This document shows positions 51,343-61,386 of a stretch of 64,000 nucleotides of DNA, one piece after another. Below the pieces are notes generated by a model. That model was not told the origin of the DNA. It ran no database searches and saw only the letters and a program-made list of their open reading frames with translations. Position 1 is the stretch's first letter. Every line of letters begins with the position of its first letter. The stretch comes from Chryseobacterium piscicola (GTDB lineage Bacteria; Bacteroidota; Bacteroidia; Flavobacteriales; Weeksellaceae), in the NCBI RefSeq assembly GCF_900156685.1, contig NZ_FTOJ01000001.1:124001-188000 (forward strand), in the 5' to 3' direction. The position numbers and the translations under genes are program-made.

Positions 51343-53493
51343 CTATTCTACAATCTTAAAATCTAGCTGTTTTGCAATTAAATTGGCTTTTACCACTTTT
51401 ATTTGCAGTTGATCTCCCAATTGATATCTGTTTCCTGTACGGGTACCATAAACGGCATGCGTTGCTTTGTCGTAGGTGTAAGAATCATCCATCAAATCAC
51501 GAAGTTTGATGAGACCTTCAGCACCATTTTCAGGAATTTGAACCCAGAAACCAAATTCTGCTACTCCGGAAATAACTCCTGTGAACGTTTCTCCCAAGTG
51601 TTTTTCCATGAATTTTACCTGCATAAATTTGATAGAATCTCTTTCTGCATCGGCAGCGAGACGTTCTCTTGCGCTACAGTGTTTAGATTTTTCTTCCAGC
51701 TCATTTCTGTCGGGAGATTTCCCGCCATCTAAATAATGCTGAAGCAATCTATGGGCGAGCAAATCCGGATAACGACGGATAGGAGATGTGAAATGCGAAT
51801 AATAATCAAACCCAAGTCCGTAGTGACCAATTGGTTCGGTAGAGTAAACTGCTTTGCTCATGCTCCGCATTGCCAAGGTTTCAATCATATTTTCTTCGCC
51901 TTTTCCTTTGACGTCTTTCAGTAAAGTATTCAAAGATTCTGCTACTTTTTTGGTGTTCGCTAAATCTATTTTATATCCGAAAGTGGAAACAAAATCTCTT
52001 AAAGCTTCCAGTTTTGCAGGATCTGGATCGTCGTGAATTCTGTAAATAAAGGTATTTCCGTTTGGTCTTCCTTTTTTCAGCGAAACAAATTCTGATACTT
52101 TTTTATTTGCCAACAACATAAATTCTTCAATCAAGTGGTTTGAATCTTTGCTGATTTTAAAGTAAACTCCAATCGGCTGGTTATTTTCATCTAAATTGAA
52201 CCGAACTTCACTTCTGTCAAATGTAATTGCACCGTTTCTGATACGTTCACCACGCATAATTTTGGCTAGTCTGTCCAAAACATTAATTTCTTCCTGCAAA
52301 TCGCCTTCTTTGGTCTCAATTCTTTCCTGAGCTTCTTCATACGTGAATCTTCTGTCTGAATGAATAACCGTTCTACCAAACCATTCTTTCTGAATTTCTG
52401 CTTTGTCATTCAATTCAAAAACTGCTGAGAAAGTATATTTATCTTCATTGGGACGAAGCGAGCAAACATCGTTACTCAAAACCTCAGGAAGCATCGGTAC
52501 AACTCGGTCTACAAGGTAAACTGAAGTTGCTCTTTCATACGCTTCATCATCCAAAATAGTTCCCGGAACTACATAATGAGAAACGTCTGCAATGTGAACT
52601 CCAACTTCCCAATTTCCGTTTTCAAGTTTTCTCATCGATAAAGCATCATCGAAATCTTTGGCATCTTTCGGGTCAATTGTAAATGTTAAAACATCACGCA
52701 TATCCCAACGTTTTGCGGCTTCTTCATCGGTAATTCTACGGTCGATTTTATCGGCATCTCTTTCCACTTCTTCAGGGAATTCGTATGGTAAACCATATTC
52801 TGCAAGAATAGAGTGAATTTCGGTTTCATGATCTCCCGGATTTCCAAGAACCTGTAGAATTTCTCCTTCAGGATTTTTGTCACCAGCTTTCCATTCAGTC
52901 ATTTTTACAACGACTTTATTACCGTTTTCAGCTCCGTTTATTTTTCCTTTTGGAATAAAAATATCTGTGTTGATTGTTTTTTTATCGCAAACTACAAAAC
53001 CAAATTCTTTATGAGGAACCAATTGGAAAGTTCCCACAAATTCTGATCTTTTTCGCTCCAAAACTTCCAAAACTGAACCTTCCAATTTTTTACCTTTAAA
53101 ATTGTAGGTAACAATCAATACTTTATCGCCTTGCAATGCGTCTTTCACGTTTTTTGAGTGAACGAAAACATCGTCTTTAAGGTTTTCTACAGTGACGTAA
53201 GCATTTCCACTTTGGTTGAAATCAATAGTTCCTGTTAAAGTACCTTCAATATTAAGATTGATACTGTATTTTCCTTTTTCGGTTTCTTTGATTCTCTGGC
53301 TGGATAATAATTTGTGCAAAGCCTGAATCACCATCTCACGCTGTCTTGGATTTTTGTGATCAATCCCGTCGGAGAGCTGCTTGTAATTATAAACTTTTGT
53401 TTGGTTCTGATTCATGAAACGGAGAATCAATCTCCCTATTTCCACGAGTTTTGAGTCATTTTTTTGACTTATGTATTTATTTTTTTTTGGCAT
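51343..53493 (-). CDS. rnr: ribonuclease R
   Basis: 716-residue 3'-5' exoribonuclease. N-terminal winged helix (~15-75), cold-shock domains (~85-225), RNB catalytic domain with TIDPKDAKDFDDALS (metal-binding Asp cluster) and HFTSPIRRYPDLLAHR, and a C-terminal S1 domain (FTGVISGVAEFGFWVQI). Degrades structured RNA and acts in rRNA quality control. Confidence 0.96.
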   Translation of the reverse strand: MPKKNKYISQKNDSKLVEIGRLILRFMNQNQTKVYNYKQLSDGIDHKNPRQREMVIQALHKLLSSQRIKETEKGKYSINLNIEGTLTGTIDFNQSGNAYVTVENLKDDVFVHSKNVKDALQGDKVLIVTYNFKGKKLEGSVLEVLERKRSEFVGTFQLVPHKEFGFVVCDKKTINTDIFIPKGKINGAENGNKVVVKMTEWKAGDKNPEGEILQVLGNPGDHETEIHSILAEYGLPYEFPEEVERDADKIDRRITDEEAAKRWDMRDVLTFTIDPKDAKDFDDALSMRKLENGNWEVGVHIADVSHYVVPGTILDDEAYERATSVYLVDRVVPMLPEVLSNDVCSLRPNEDKYTFSAVFELNDKAEIQKEWFGRTVIHSDRRFTYEEAQERIETKEGDLQEEINVLDRLAKIMRGERIRNGAITFDRSEVRFNLDENNQPIGVYFKISKDSNHLIEEFMLLANKKVSEFVSLKKGRPNGNTFIYRIHDDPDPAKLEALRDFVSTFGYKIDLANTKKVAESLNTLLKDVKGKGEENMIETLAMRSMSKAVYSTEPIGHYGLGFDYYSHFTSPIRRYPDLLAHRLLQHYLDGGKSPDRNELEEKSKHCSARERLAADAERDSIKFMQVKFMEKHLGETFTGVISGVAEFGFWVQIPENGAEGLIKLRDLMDDSYTYDKATHAVYGTRTGNRYQLGDQLQIKVVKANLIAKQLDFKIVE

Positions 53494-54127
53494 TTTTTAT
53501 TATTTATTCTATTTAAAAGTTTTTAAAAATTTTTTAGATTTTCTCACAATAATATGATGGTAAACTTTTAATTTTTTCCTCAATCCTTAATTGAGTTAAA
53601 ATATTTGTAACTTTTTTTTCTTAAAATCTGTGAGAGCAGAAGATAATTTTGGAATGATAAAACTATCTATATTTCTTCATTTAACCTTTCTTTATCTTGC
53701 AACAAAATGTAAAATTACTTTTTTAAAAAATTTATCGTTTAAACTTCGATTATGTAAATATTCTGATAAAAGTTCTTTATTATCTTTTGGCTCTATTACA
53801 TTGTACGAAACACAATTACTACCTTATTTCCTTTAATAAATTTTTTCTTTTATTAAGAATTAAATTTTCTGTCTTTAACTTTCTTTTTTTTTTGGATAGT
53901 TATCGTTCATGAAATTATATAGTACAGTTTCGGTCTTAGAAATAATATCAGATTACTTTTATTCTATAAATTTAAAACAAAATTGGAGAAGGTGAGATAA
54001 ACTTTCTGTGAAAATAGGGAAAGTCTTTGTTCGGAATCAACAGTTGAGTAATTACCATTGGATAGTACAAATATAAGAAATAAAAAATAAATAAGGCTTG
54101 CAAACTGAATTACAAGCCTTTATAAAT
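53494..54127. other. 634-bp gap between rnr and rpiB
   Basis: Strongly AT-rich. A short plus-strand frame (53630-53836) has no recognisable domain or ribosome-binding context and is not called. Apart from the rpiB terminator I see no gene, RNA fold or DnaA-box cluster. Confidence 0.55.
54079..54120 (-). terminator. terminator of rpiB
   Basis: Minus-strand AAGGCTTG pairs with CAAGCCTT (54120-54113, 54100-54093) across 12 bases, followed by ATTTATTTTTTA. Confidence 0.7.
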
Positions 54128-54562
54128 TTAGCAGAATGCAATTTTATCAACTCTGGTTTGGTGTCTTCCACCTTCAAAATCTGTAGAAAGAAACTTATTT
54201 GCAATTTCTATCGCTACTTCTTTTGCAATAAATCTTGCTGGAATAGAGATCATATTTGCATCATTATGCTGTCTCGCCAATTCTGCAATTTCCGGCATCC
54301 AACACAATGCACATCTTATTTTCTGATGTTTGTTTGCAGTTATTTGTACGCCGTTTCCGCTTCCGCAGATTAAGATTCCCAGTTCATTTTCACCATTTTC
54401 AACTGAAGTTGCAGCTGGATGTACAAAATCCGGATAATCAACAGAATCTGTAGAAAAAGTTCCGAAATCTTGAACTTCAAAATTTTCTTCAAGATGTTTT
54501 TTCAAGATTTCCTTATACTCAAAACCGGCGTGGTCTCCTGCAATAGCAATTTTTCTTTTCAT
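54128..54562 (-). CDS. rpiB: ribose-5-phosphate isomerase B
   Basis: 144 residues. IAGDHAGFEYKE, DFGTFSTDSVDYPDFVHP and the active-site Cys/Thr-type loop GILICGSGNGVQITANKHQKIR, with ARQHNDANMISIPAR downstream. Interconverts ribose-5-P and ribulose-5-P in the pentose phosphate pathway; the allose-6-P variant is a less likely alternative. Confidence 0.94.
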   Translation of the reverse strand: MKRKIAIAGDHAGFEYKEILKKHLEENFEVQDFGTFSTDSVDYPDFVHPAATSVENGENELGILICGSGNGVQITANKHQKIRCALCWMPEIAELARQHNDANMISIPARFIAKEVAIEIANKFLSTDFEGGRHQTRVDKIAFC

Positions 54563-54581
54563 TTTTACTTTTAAATTTATT

Positions 54582-56159
54582 TTACTTGATATCTACCGTG
54601 ATTAAATCTTTTGGCAAAGTTACGTTAAATCCGAATTTAATCTTCTTAGTTTCATTAGGTTTTATCTCGAAATTCCAAATCAAAAACCCTGAGCTTTTAT
54701 CGTAATTAGCTTTATCAGGATTTATAGCTTCAATTTTAATATTTTCAGCAGTAGAAACCGGAATTTGATCTTTCATTTCCAAAACAATGGCTGTGTCTTT
54801 ATTATTCTTAATCGTAATTTCATAAGAGTAACTTTCTAATTTTTCTTTTTCACCTAAATCTTTAGTTTCTTTTTTTACCAGTTCCCTTTTTGATAAAATA
54901 TTAGAATCACTTCCTAGGCTAATTAACATCTCACTTGTAAGTTGATTCGTATCAATATTTACAGTCCCAATTAGTAAATCGTCCATTAAAATATCAGCAT
55001 TTCCGGGTAGAAAATTGTATTTTGAATAATCTTTTATTGAAGCTAAAAGGAAAGTCTTGTTTTCTAATTTCGGAGTAGAGAAGTATTTATAAGTTGTTGT
55101 TACTTCAAAATCATTAAGATCTTCTGTAATTTCTACATCAGATGGTAGAGTAACATCTTTATCCAAAGAAATTTCTGTTTTCATGGTTTTCTGAGAAATT
55201 TTTGAACTTCCCATCACAACTACTTCCTGAATGTTTTTTTCCCGAGGATTATATTCACCCTTTGGTCTCTGAAATGCCTGATTAGAAACATATTGATCAC
55301 GCTCGGTTCTCAAAAACCAACGGTCTAATTCATAAGGTTTATCTTCTGCGCTGAAACTCCCGTTAATTAGTTTTATCGGAATATTTTTGAATTCTAAACC
55401 TGTATTTTGTTGAATTTTAGCTTTATAGGAAATTTTTAATGGAGAATTTACTCCATTTGATTTAATAATATAATATGGTCGCCAATTGGCTTCTTGGATA
55501 TATTGATTAACCTCAAAATTAACGGTTTGTTTTTTATCACTAGTAACCAGAAGAACGATAATGTTATTATTTTTTGTTTCATCATTTCTTGTTGAAGAAT
55601 ATCTTTTGTTTTCTAATGATGAAATTTTTGCTTGATTCTCAGCAATTTTTGCTTGTAGAGTCTGCTCTTCCAGATATAAATTCTTTAAATTAGCTTTGTT
55701 GAATTCAATCATTTTTATAATTTCAGAAGATGAAGGATTCTCCAATGCCTGATTTTTCTGAATAATTCCGATAGAATTTCTGGTTAATAACAACTCTTGA
55801 TCAAAATCTTTATTAGTTTTTCTGTAGATTTCAATACTGTCATTCAACAGTTCTGTATTTTTATTCTTTCCTAATTTATCAGCAAAAAGAGTGGGATTAT
55901 TACTGTAAGGTTCATATCTAATAAGAGTGATTTTTTTATCTGGTTTAAAAGAAGAAATTTCAATTCCTCGGTTTCTTCCAAATTCATTTACAATAATAAA
56001 ATTTTTCCCAGGAACGACCTCTGCAGAGAACGATTGTTTCAGCATTCCACCATTTGAATAGATTTTTGCTTCTTTAATTTTGGAACTCGTAGTAGTGTAG
56101 TTTTCCTGTCCGAAACAGTTACCAACAACAAAAATTAAAACTAATAGGTTGATTTTCAA
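54582..56159 (-). CDS. MuiA-like DUF4139 protein, exported
   Basis: 525 residues. Signal peptide (cleavage after GNCFGQ, ~18), N-terminal DUF4140-like part (SKIKEAKIYSNGGMLKQSF), coiled coil (~125-190, KANLKNLYLEEQTLQAKIAEN), and C-terminal DUF4139 with WRPYYIIKS and SYSYEITIKNNKD. An internal NIQEVVVMGSSKIS resembles the Bacteroidota SusC-type linker/TonB-box motif, unusual for this family. Function unknown; name from the mucoidy-inhibitor A family. Confidence 0.82.
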   Translation of the reverse strand: MKINLLVLIFVVGNCFGQENYTTTSSKIKEAKIYSNGGMLKQSFSAEVVPGKNFIIVNEFGRNRGIEISSFKPDKKITLIRYEPYSNNPTLFADKLGKNKNTELLNDSIEIYRKTNKDFDQELLLTRNSIGIIQKNQALENPSSSEIIKMIEFNKANLKNLYLEEQTLQAKIAENQAKISSLENKRYSSTRNDETKNNNIIVLLVTSDKKQTVNFEVNQYIQEANWRPYYIIKSNGVNSPLKISYKAKIQQNTGLEFKNIPIKLINGSFSAEDKPYELDRWFLRTERDQYVSNQAFQRPKGEYNPREKNIQEVVVMGSSKISQKTMKTEISLDKDVTLPSDVEITEDLNDFEVTTTYKYFSTPKLENKTFLLASIKDYSKYNFLPGNADILMDDLLIGTVNIDTNQLTSEMLISLGSDSNILSKRELVKKETKDLGEKEKLESYSYEITIKNNKDTAIVLEMKDQIPVSTAENIKIEAINPDKANYDKSSGFLIWNFEIKPNETKKIKFGFNVTLPKDLITVDIK

Positions 56160-56239
56160 TATGTATTTTGTTTTAAATTAATCTTTTTTCCTTATTATCA
56201 GTAATTGTTAATAAAATTCTAACAAGCTGTTAAAATCAT

Positions 56240-56527
56240 TGTGAATAACTGTGGAAAACTTTGTTAAAAATAATCTTTTTTTTCAAACAGAAAATGCTTA
56301 ATGAAAGTTGCCTCCAAATATTTGGTCAAAAATTTTCAAAAACTTTTCTAAGAGATTTCTGGAGTTTTTCCATAAATCATTTATCAATAATCGCAATCGT
56401 GGAAAAGTTATCCATATTTGTTAGTAAGTACTCGAAAAATCAGATTATCAGCATTTTATTTTGTGAATTAAATATGAATTATAACCAAATTGAGTGTTAT
56501 GAAGTTTTAAACTTAAAGTTATCCCCT
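56240..56527. other. candidate chromosomal origin: cluster of DnaA-box-like nonamers
   Basis: Nonamers close to TTATCCACA: TTATTCACA (56248-56240, minus), TTTTCCACA (56258-56250, minus, one base from the first), TTTTCCATA (56366), TTATCAATA (56381), TTTTCCACG (56406-56398, minus), TTATCCATA (56408), TTATCAGCA (56445) and TTATCCCCT (56519). Three differ at one position and the rest at two. They lie in a 619-bp gene-free gap with A/T-rich stretches. Two parS sites and mnmG nearby support an oriC reading; GC skew could not be computed. Confidence 0.6.
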
Positions 56528-56603
56528 AAACGCACAACACTCAACAACAATACTCATTCTTTATTTTTAAAAAAAAGAAATTAGTGTTGATAGGTGAGTG
56601 TTG
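56491..56603. repeat. five TGAGTGTTG-type 9-mers
   Basis: TGAGTGTTA (56491), TGAGTGTTG (56543-56535, minus), TGAGTATTG (56556-56548, minus), TTAGTGTTG (56581), TGAGTGTTG (56595). The two minus copies are 13 bp apart and the last two plus copies 14 bp apart, forming an inverted pair of pairs around a T/A-rich loop. Not explained by DnaA boxes. Confidence 0.6.
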
Positions 56604-56670
56604 AATGGTTTGGAAAAATTTGAAAACTTTTGAAAGAATCGATTTTTTGCGAGAATTTAAAATCTTACAT

Positions 56671-56698
56671 TTGTGAAACAAAATTTCAAATATAATTG
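56671..56698 (+). promoter_or_regulatory. possible pgk promoter
   Basis: TTG (56671-56673), 17 bases, TATAATTG (56691-56698), one mismatch from TAnnTTTG; the 5' leader would be about 75 bases. Confidence 0.35.
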
Positions 56699-56778
56699 CG
56701 GATTTTTTAGAAGTCTTATAAATCTTGTATTTAATTTTTTGAGGGTATCGCATTTTACAAAAAAATATAGTTTTAGAT

Positions 56779-57969
56779 ATGAAAACAATCAATGATTTCA
56801 ATTTTAAGGATAAGAAAGCTCTTGTAAGAGTAGATTTTAATGTTCCGCAGGATGACCAGCTTAAAGTGACAGATAACACTAGAATTGTTGCTGTAAAACC
56901 AACTATTGAGAAGATTCTTAAAGATGGAGGATCTGTAATTTTGATGGCTCACTTGGGTAGACCAAAAGGAGAGGTTAAAGATGAGTTTTCTTTAAAACAT
57001 ATCCTAGGAGAAGTTTCTCATGTGTTCGGGCAAGAAGTAAAATTTGTAGACGAGTGCGTAGGAGAAAAAGCAGAACAAGCTGCTTCGGAACTTAAGAACG
57101 GGGAAATCCTTTTATTAGAAAATCTGCGTTTTCATAGTGAAGAAGAGAAAGGCGATGAAGGTTTTGCTGAGCAACTCTCTAAGTTAGCAGACGCTTATGT
57201 AAATGATGCTTTCGGAACGGCACATAGAGCACATGCTTCTACAGCGATAATTGCCCAATTTTTCGCTTCAACTAAATTTTTCGGTTTATTGATGGCTAAA
57301 GAACTTCAGGCAATTGATAAAGTTTTAAAAAGCGGAGAAAAGCCTGTTACAGCTATTCTAGGCGGATCTAAAGTTTCAACTAAAATTACCATTATAGAGA
57401 ATATTTTACCTGCAGTTGATAATTTAATTATTGGTGGAGGTATGGCTTTTACATTTATAAAAGCTTTGGGAGGTAAAATAGGAAATTCATTAGTAGAAGA
57501 GGATAAACTTCCCCTTGCTCTTGAAATTTTGGGTAAAGCAAAAGAGCATAATGTAAAAATCTATCTTCCGTCTGATGCTGTTATTGCAGATAGTTTCAGT
57601 AATGATGCAGATAGAGATGAAGTAAACATTTACGAAATTCCAGAAGGATGGATGGGGTTGGATGCTGGTTCAAAATCTAGAGATCAATTCAATGATGTTT
57701 TATTAAATTCCAGAACAATTCTTTGGAATGGTCCGATTGGTGTTTTCGAAATGTCTAATTTTTCAGCAGGGACCATTGCTTTAGGTGACAGTATTGCAGA
57801 AGCAACAAAATTGGGAGCTTTCTCATTAGTTGGGGGAGGAGACAGTGTAGCTTTTGTGAAACAATTTGGCTATGGTGAAAAAGTAAGCTATGTTTCTACC
57901 GGAGGTGGCGCAATGCTGGAAAGTCTAGAAGGTTTAGAACTGCCAGGTATTGCTGCTATTAACAAGTAA
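56779..57969 (+). CDS. pgk: phosphoglycerate kinase
   Basis: 396 residues. Glycolytic enzyme converting 1,3-bisphosphoglycerate and ADP to 3-phosphoglycerate and ATP. Substrate motif [38 protein letters not shown], hinge [21 protein letters not shown] and [10 protein letters not shown]. Normal length; single gene with its own terminator. Confidence 0.97.
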   Translation: MKTINDFNFKDKKALVRVDFNVPQDDQLKVTDNTRIVAVKPTIEKILKDGGSVILMAHLGRPKGEVKDEFSLKHILGEVSHVFGQEVKFVDECVGEKAEQAASELKNGEILLLENLRFHSEEEKGDEGFAEQLSKLADAYVNDAFGTAHRAHASTAIIAQFFASTKFFGLLMAKELQAIDKVLKSGEKPVTAILGGSKVSTKITIIENILPAVDNLIIGGGMAFTFIKALGGKIGNSLVEEDKLPLALEILGKAKEHNVKIYLPSDAVIADSFSNDADRDEVNIYEIPEGWMGLDAGSKSRDQFNDVLLNSRTILWNGPIGVFEMSNFSAGTIALGDSIAEATKLGAFSLVGGGDSVAFVKQFGYGEKVSYVSTGGGAMLESLEGLELPGIAAINK

Positions 57970-57990
57970 GAAATTTTTAATATAATTTTT

Positions 57991-58020
57991 AAGTCTGTTG
58001 GGATTTCCGACAGACTTTTT
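57991..58020 (+). terminator. terminator of pgk
   Basis: AAGTCTGT (57991-57998) pairs with ACAGACTT (58010-58017); T-run follows. Confidence 0.8.
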
Positions 58021-58467
58021 TATTTTATTAAAAATTATAAAACGAAGATTTTTTAGGAAACTATTAAAAAATTGGCATTCATAAATACGCTTTAAATCAA
58101 AAATAAATATTTTTGCTATTGTTAGCGCATAAAACAGAATTTAAGCTTAAAATACCTTGTTAATGAAAGAATTTGATTTTTTAAATTAAAAATTTGCTAT
58201 TTTTCTCTCATATTTTAATGAAACATTGAATTTTCGATTTTATAACTTTTGAATTTACATTCATAAAAACTTTTAGTTTATTTATTTTGAATTTTAAGGA
58301 ATAAAATAATTTTATAATTTCAATTTTTTAGATTTCCTTAATGACTTCAATTTTTTTTTATAGTATGTCTTAAAATGTTTTATGTGAAATACTAATAGAG
58401 TAGGGGAGGAGTAAAATTTTCAAATTCTTAATCATTAAATTATCTAAATTGATAGTTATGAAAAACA

Positions 58468-58494
58468 AAAACTCAAGATAAATTCCTGAGTTTT
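58468..58494. terminator. terminator near the methyltransferase 3' end
   Basis: AAAACTCA pairs with TGAGTTTT (58468-58475, 58487-58494), with A-rich left and T-rich right flanks. Confidence 0.6.
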
Positions 58495-58554
58495 TTAATT
58501 TTTGGTTGAAAATGCTGAAAATTGACTTTCATAAATAGCTTAAAAATCGATTTT

Positions 58555-59376
58555 CTATTTTTTTTCTATAATGTATATCAAACTAGAAAATTCGTTAGAA
58601 AATAACGCCTTTACGTTAGAAATCGTTCCGTGAATGACAGCTTTTAGCCAAAATAGAGGTGATTTTTTGTATTTTTCGCTCAACATTGAGATGTAATAAG
58701 AATCTAAAACCAAAGGTTTAATTTTTCTCATTTTCCAGTTATTATTATTAGAAATTAGATTTTCCATTCCATTTTTAGAGAAATGATAGATATGTCTTGG
58801 CACATCATAAGCTGCCCAAAATTCTTTGTAATGTTTTGCATCGTAAGAAGTAGGGTTGGGAACTGCAATAATAAGCATGCCTTTTTCTTTTAATTTAGAA
58901 TGAAAAACAGATAACATTTCACTTTGGTTTTCTATATGTTCGAAAACGTGCCAAAGAGTAATAGCATCTAGACTTTTATTTTCAATCAATTGAATATCTG
59001 CTATTATTTTTGCTTTAGAGACCTTATTTGTTGCTGCATTTTTAGCATCAGGATCTGGTTCGAATCCATATGTTTGAAAATCATTTTCAATATATTTCAC
59101 AAATTCTCCTGCACCACATCCGTAATCCAATACTTTAGAATTTTTTTTTATTCTGTCAATAAGTATATTCTTCTTGTACTTAAGATTGAACGATTGTAAA
59201 AATTTATAGAGTTTTTCCTTTAAACTTCCAGAATCTTGATGGTGAGATATGTAATCTTCACTTTCATAATATTTAGAAATATTGGAAGGAATAGGGGAGG
59301 TTTTAAAAACTCCTTTCGTATCAGTTTCTTTTATTTCAAATATTTCCTGAGAAAGAAAATGATCTTTTATTTTCAT
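58555..59376 (-). CDS. class I SAM-dependent methyltransferase
   Basis: 273 residues. Motif I VLDYGCGAGEFVKYIE, then TYGFEPDPDA, SLDAITLWHVFEHI and GMLIIAVPNPTSYDAKHY, fitting the Methyltransf_23/UbiE-like group. The N-terminus (DTKGVFKTSPIPSNISKYYESEDYISH) is typical of Bacteroidota homologues. Substrate unknown. It lies between pgk and the left parS site. Confidence 0.88.
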   Translation of the reverse strand: MKIKDHFLSQEIFEIKETDTKGVFKTSPIPSNISKYYESEDYISHHQDSGSLKEKLYKFLQSFNLKYKKNILIDRIKKNSKVLDYGCGAGEFVKYIENDFQTYGFEPDPDAKNAATNKVSKAKIIADIQLIENKSLDAITLWHVFEHIENQSEMLSVFHSKLKEKGMLIIAVPNPTSYDAKHYKEFWAAYDVPRHIYHFSKNGMENLISNNNNWKMRKIKPLVLDSYYISMLSEKYKKSPLFWLKAVIHGTISNVKALFSNEFSSLIYIIEKK

Positions 59377-59452
59377 TTTGATAATTATATTTTAAAAATA
59401 AAGGTATTCAGAAAAGTGTTTTAAGCTCCTAAATACCTTAGTTTATTGTATA

Positions 59453-59468
59453 TGTTTCACGTGAAACA
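59453..59468. other. parS site 1 (left of mnmG)
   Basis: TGTTTCACGTGAAACA, identical to the canonical ParB-binding site, within a longer perfect palindrome at 59450-59471. Between the mnmG stop and the methyltransferase gene. Confidence 0.92.
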
Positions 59469-59476
59469 TATTTAGT

Positions 59477-61339
59477 TTATCGTCCTAAATACACCATTAA
59501 AACGTTTATATCGGCCGGAGAAACACCACTTATTCTTCCTGCTTGAGCCAAAGTTTTTGGTCTTATTTTATTCATTTTTTGTTTTGCTTCTGAAGAAAGA
59601 CTGGTGATTTTAATATAGTCAAAATCTTCAGGAATCTTCACATTTTCTAGCCTATTCAACTTAGCTACATTTTCTTTTTCTTTTTCAATATAGCCTTTGT
59701 ATTTTATATTAACTTCAGCTTGTTCTCTTACTTCATCGCTGTACTGAGAAGTAAATTCCCTTATTGATTCAATTTGATCCAGTTTATCTAAAGTAATATT
59801 CGGCCTTGTTAAGAATTGAGAAGCTCTATAAGCCTGATCTACAGGGTTGCTTTCAATACTTTCTAAAATCGGATTAATAATTCCAGGCTTTAAAGAAGTT
59901 TCTCTAAGGTAAGTTTCAAGTTCCTGACTCTTATTGATTTTCTCTTCTACTTTTCTTAATCTTTCTTCTTTTGCTAAACCTAAATGGTGTGCTTTTTCTG
60001 TTAGACGGATATCTGCATTATCTTGTCTCAAAAGCAATCTGTATTCTGCTCTTGAAGTAAACATTCTGTAGGGTTCTTCGGTTCCTTTAGTAATCAAATC
60101 ATCAATAAGAACTCCAATATAAGCCTCATCTCTGTTAAGGATGAAATCTTCCTTCTCGTTAACCTTATTGTGGGCATTAATCCCCGCCATTAATCCTTGG
60201 CCGGCAGCTTCTTCATATCCTGTTGTACCATTTATTTGTCCAGCAAAGTATAAATTATCTACCAATTTTGTTTCTAAAGTATGCTTTAATTGAGTAGGGG
60301 GGAAGTAGTCATATTCAATTGCATAGCCTGGTCTGAATACTTTTACGTTTTCAAATCCTGGTATATGTTTCATTGCTTTGATTTGTACATCTTCTTGTAA
60401 AGAAGAACTGAAACCGTTTACATAGATTTCAACAGTTCTCCAACCTTCTGGTTCTACGAAAAGTTGATGTCTTGTACGTTCAGCAAAACGGTTTATTTTA
60501 TCTTCAATACTAGGGCAATATCTTGGACCTAAACTTTGGATTGTACCATTGAACATTGGGCTTCTATCAAAACCTTCGCGTAATATATCGTGTACTGCTT
60601 CGTTGGTATAAACGATATGGCAGCTTAATTGTTTGGTTAATTTCGGACTATCTAGATAGCTGAATTTTTGAGGATTTTCATCTCCTTTTTGTTCTTCCAT
60701 TTTAGAGTAATCAAGACTTCTACCGTCTACTCTTGGAGGAGTTCCGGTTTTCATTCTTCCAGCTTCAAAACCTAAAGAAACCAATTGTTCGGTAATTCCG
60801 AAAGCTCTTGGTTCTCCCATTCTTCCGCCTCCTAATTGTTTATCACCAACGTGGATTAAACCATTAAGGAAAGTACCGTTTGTAAGAACAACAGATTTTG
60901 ATCTTATTTCAATTCCTAATGAAGTTACTACACCTACTGCTTTATTATTTTCTATAATTAAGCTCTTTACCATATCTTGAAAAAAATCAAGATTGGGAGT
61001 GTTTTCCAAAGCGTATCTCCATTCTTCTGCAAAAAGCATTCTGTCATTTTGTGTTCTTGGAGACCACATAGCAGGACCTTTTGAAAGGTTCAGCATTTTA
61101 AACTGTATAGCAGATTTGTCAGCAATAATTCCGGAATAACCCCCCATTGCGTCTATTTCTCTTACAATTTGTCCTTTGGCAATTCCTCCCATTGCCGGGT
61201 TGCAGCTCATCTGCCCGATGGTCTGCATATTCATTGTAACCAATAAGGTTTTTGAACCTAAATTGGCAGCAGCAGCAGCAGCTTCACAACCAGCGTGACC
61301 TGCACCTACTACGATTACATCATATATTTCTGAAATCAT
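59477..61339 (-). CDS. mnmG: tRNA uridine 5-carboxymethylaminomethyl modification enzyme MnmG (GidA)
   Basis: 620-residue FAD protein that, with MnmE, modifies U34 of several tRNAs. FAD motif VVVGAGHAGCEAAAAA, SCNPAMGGIAKGQIVREIDAMGG, GGGRMGE, KTGTPPRVDGRS, and FAGQINGTTGYEEAAGQGL; the C-terminal helical domain binds MnmE. Flanked on both sides by parS sites. The gene is classically near oriC in many bacteria. Confidence 0.97.
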   Translation of the reverse strand: MISEIYDVIVVGAGHAGCEAAAAAANLGSKTLLVTMNMQTIGQMSCNPAMGGIAKGQIVREIDAMGGYSGIIADKSAIQFKMLNLSKGPAMWSPRTQNDRMLFAEEWRYALENTPNLDFFQDMVKSLIIENNKAVGVVTSLGIEIRSKSVVLTNGTFLNGLIHVGDKQLGGGRMGEPRAFGITEQLVSLGFEAGRMKTGTPPRVDGRSLDYSKMEEQKGDENPQKFSYLDSPKLTKQLSCHIVYTNEAVHDILREGFDRSPMFNGTIQSLGPRYCPSIEDKINRFAERTRHQLFVEPEGWRTVEIYVNGFSSSLQEDVQIKAMKHIPGFENVKVFRPGYAIEYDYFPPTQLKHTLETKLVDNLYFAGQINGTTGYEEAAGQGLMAGINAHNKVNEKEDFILNRDEAYIGVLIDDLITKGTEEPYRMFTSRAEYRLLLRQDNADIRLTEKAHHLGLAKEERLRKVEEKINKSQELETYLRETSLKPGIINPILESIESNPVDQAYRASQFLTRPNITLDKLDQIESIREFTSQYSDEVREQAEVNIKYKGYIEKEKENVAKLNRLENVKIPEDFDYIKITSLSSEAKQKMNKIRPKTLAQAGRISGVSPADINVLMVYLGR

Positions 61340-61386
61340 TTCTTTATTGCTTGTTTTAAGCCTTAAATTTTAATCTTTTATCCAAA

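Larger units (their letters stand above)
57970..58554. other. 585-bp AT-rich gap after pgk
   Basis: Contains the pgk terminator (57991-58020) and the methyltransferase terminator (58468-58494). No coding frame, RNA gene or DnaA-box cluster recognised in between. Confidence 0.55.

Noticed and set aside
53630..53836. 68-codon plus-strand frame in the rnr-rpiB gap
   Set aside because: Low-complexity, no domain, no promoter box or ribosome-binding context, and AT-rich gaps give such frames by chance.
53494..54127. Second candidate origin in the rnr-rpiB gap
   Set aside because: Similar length and AT content, but no DnaA-box-like nonamers with one mismatch were found.
56261..56584. 107-codon plus-strand frame in the candidate origin
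   Set aside because: It crosses the DnaA-box cluster and the TGAGTGTTG array and has no recognisable protein features.
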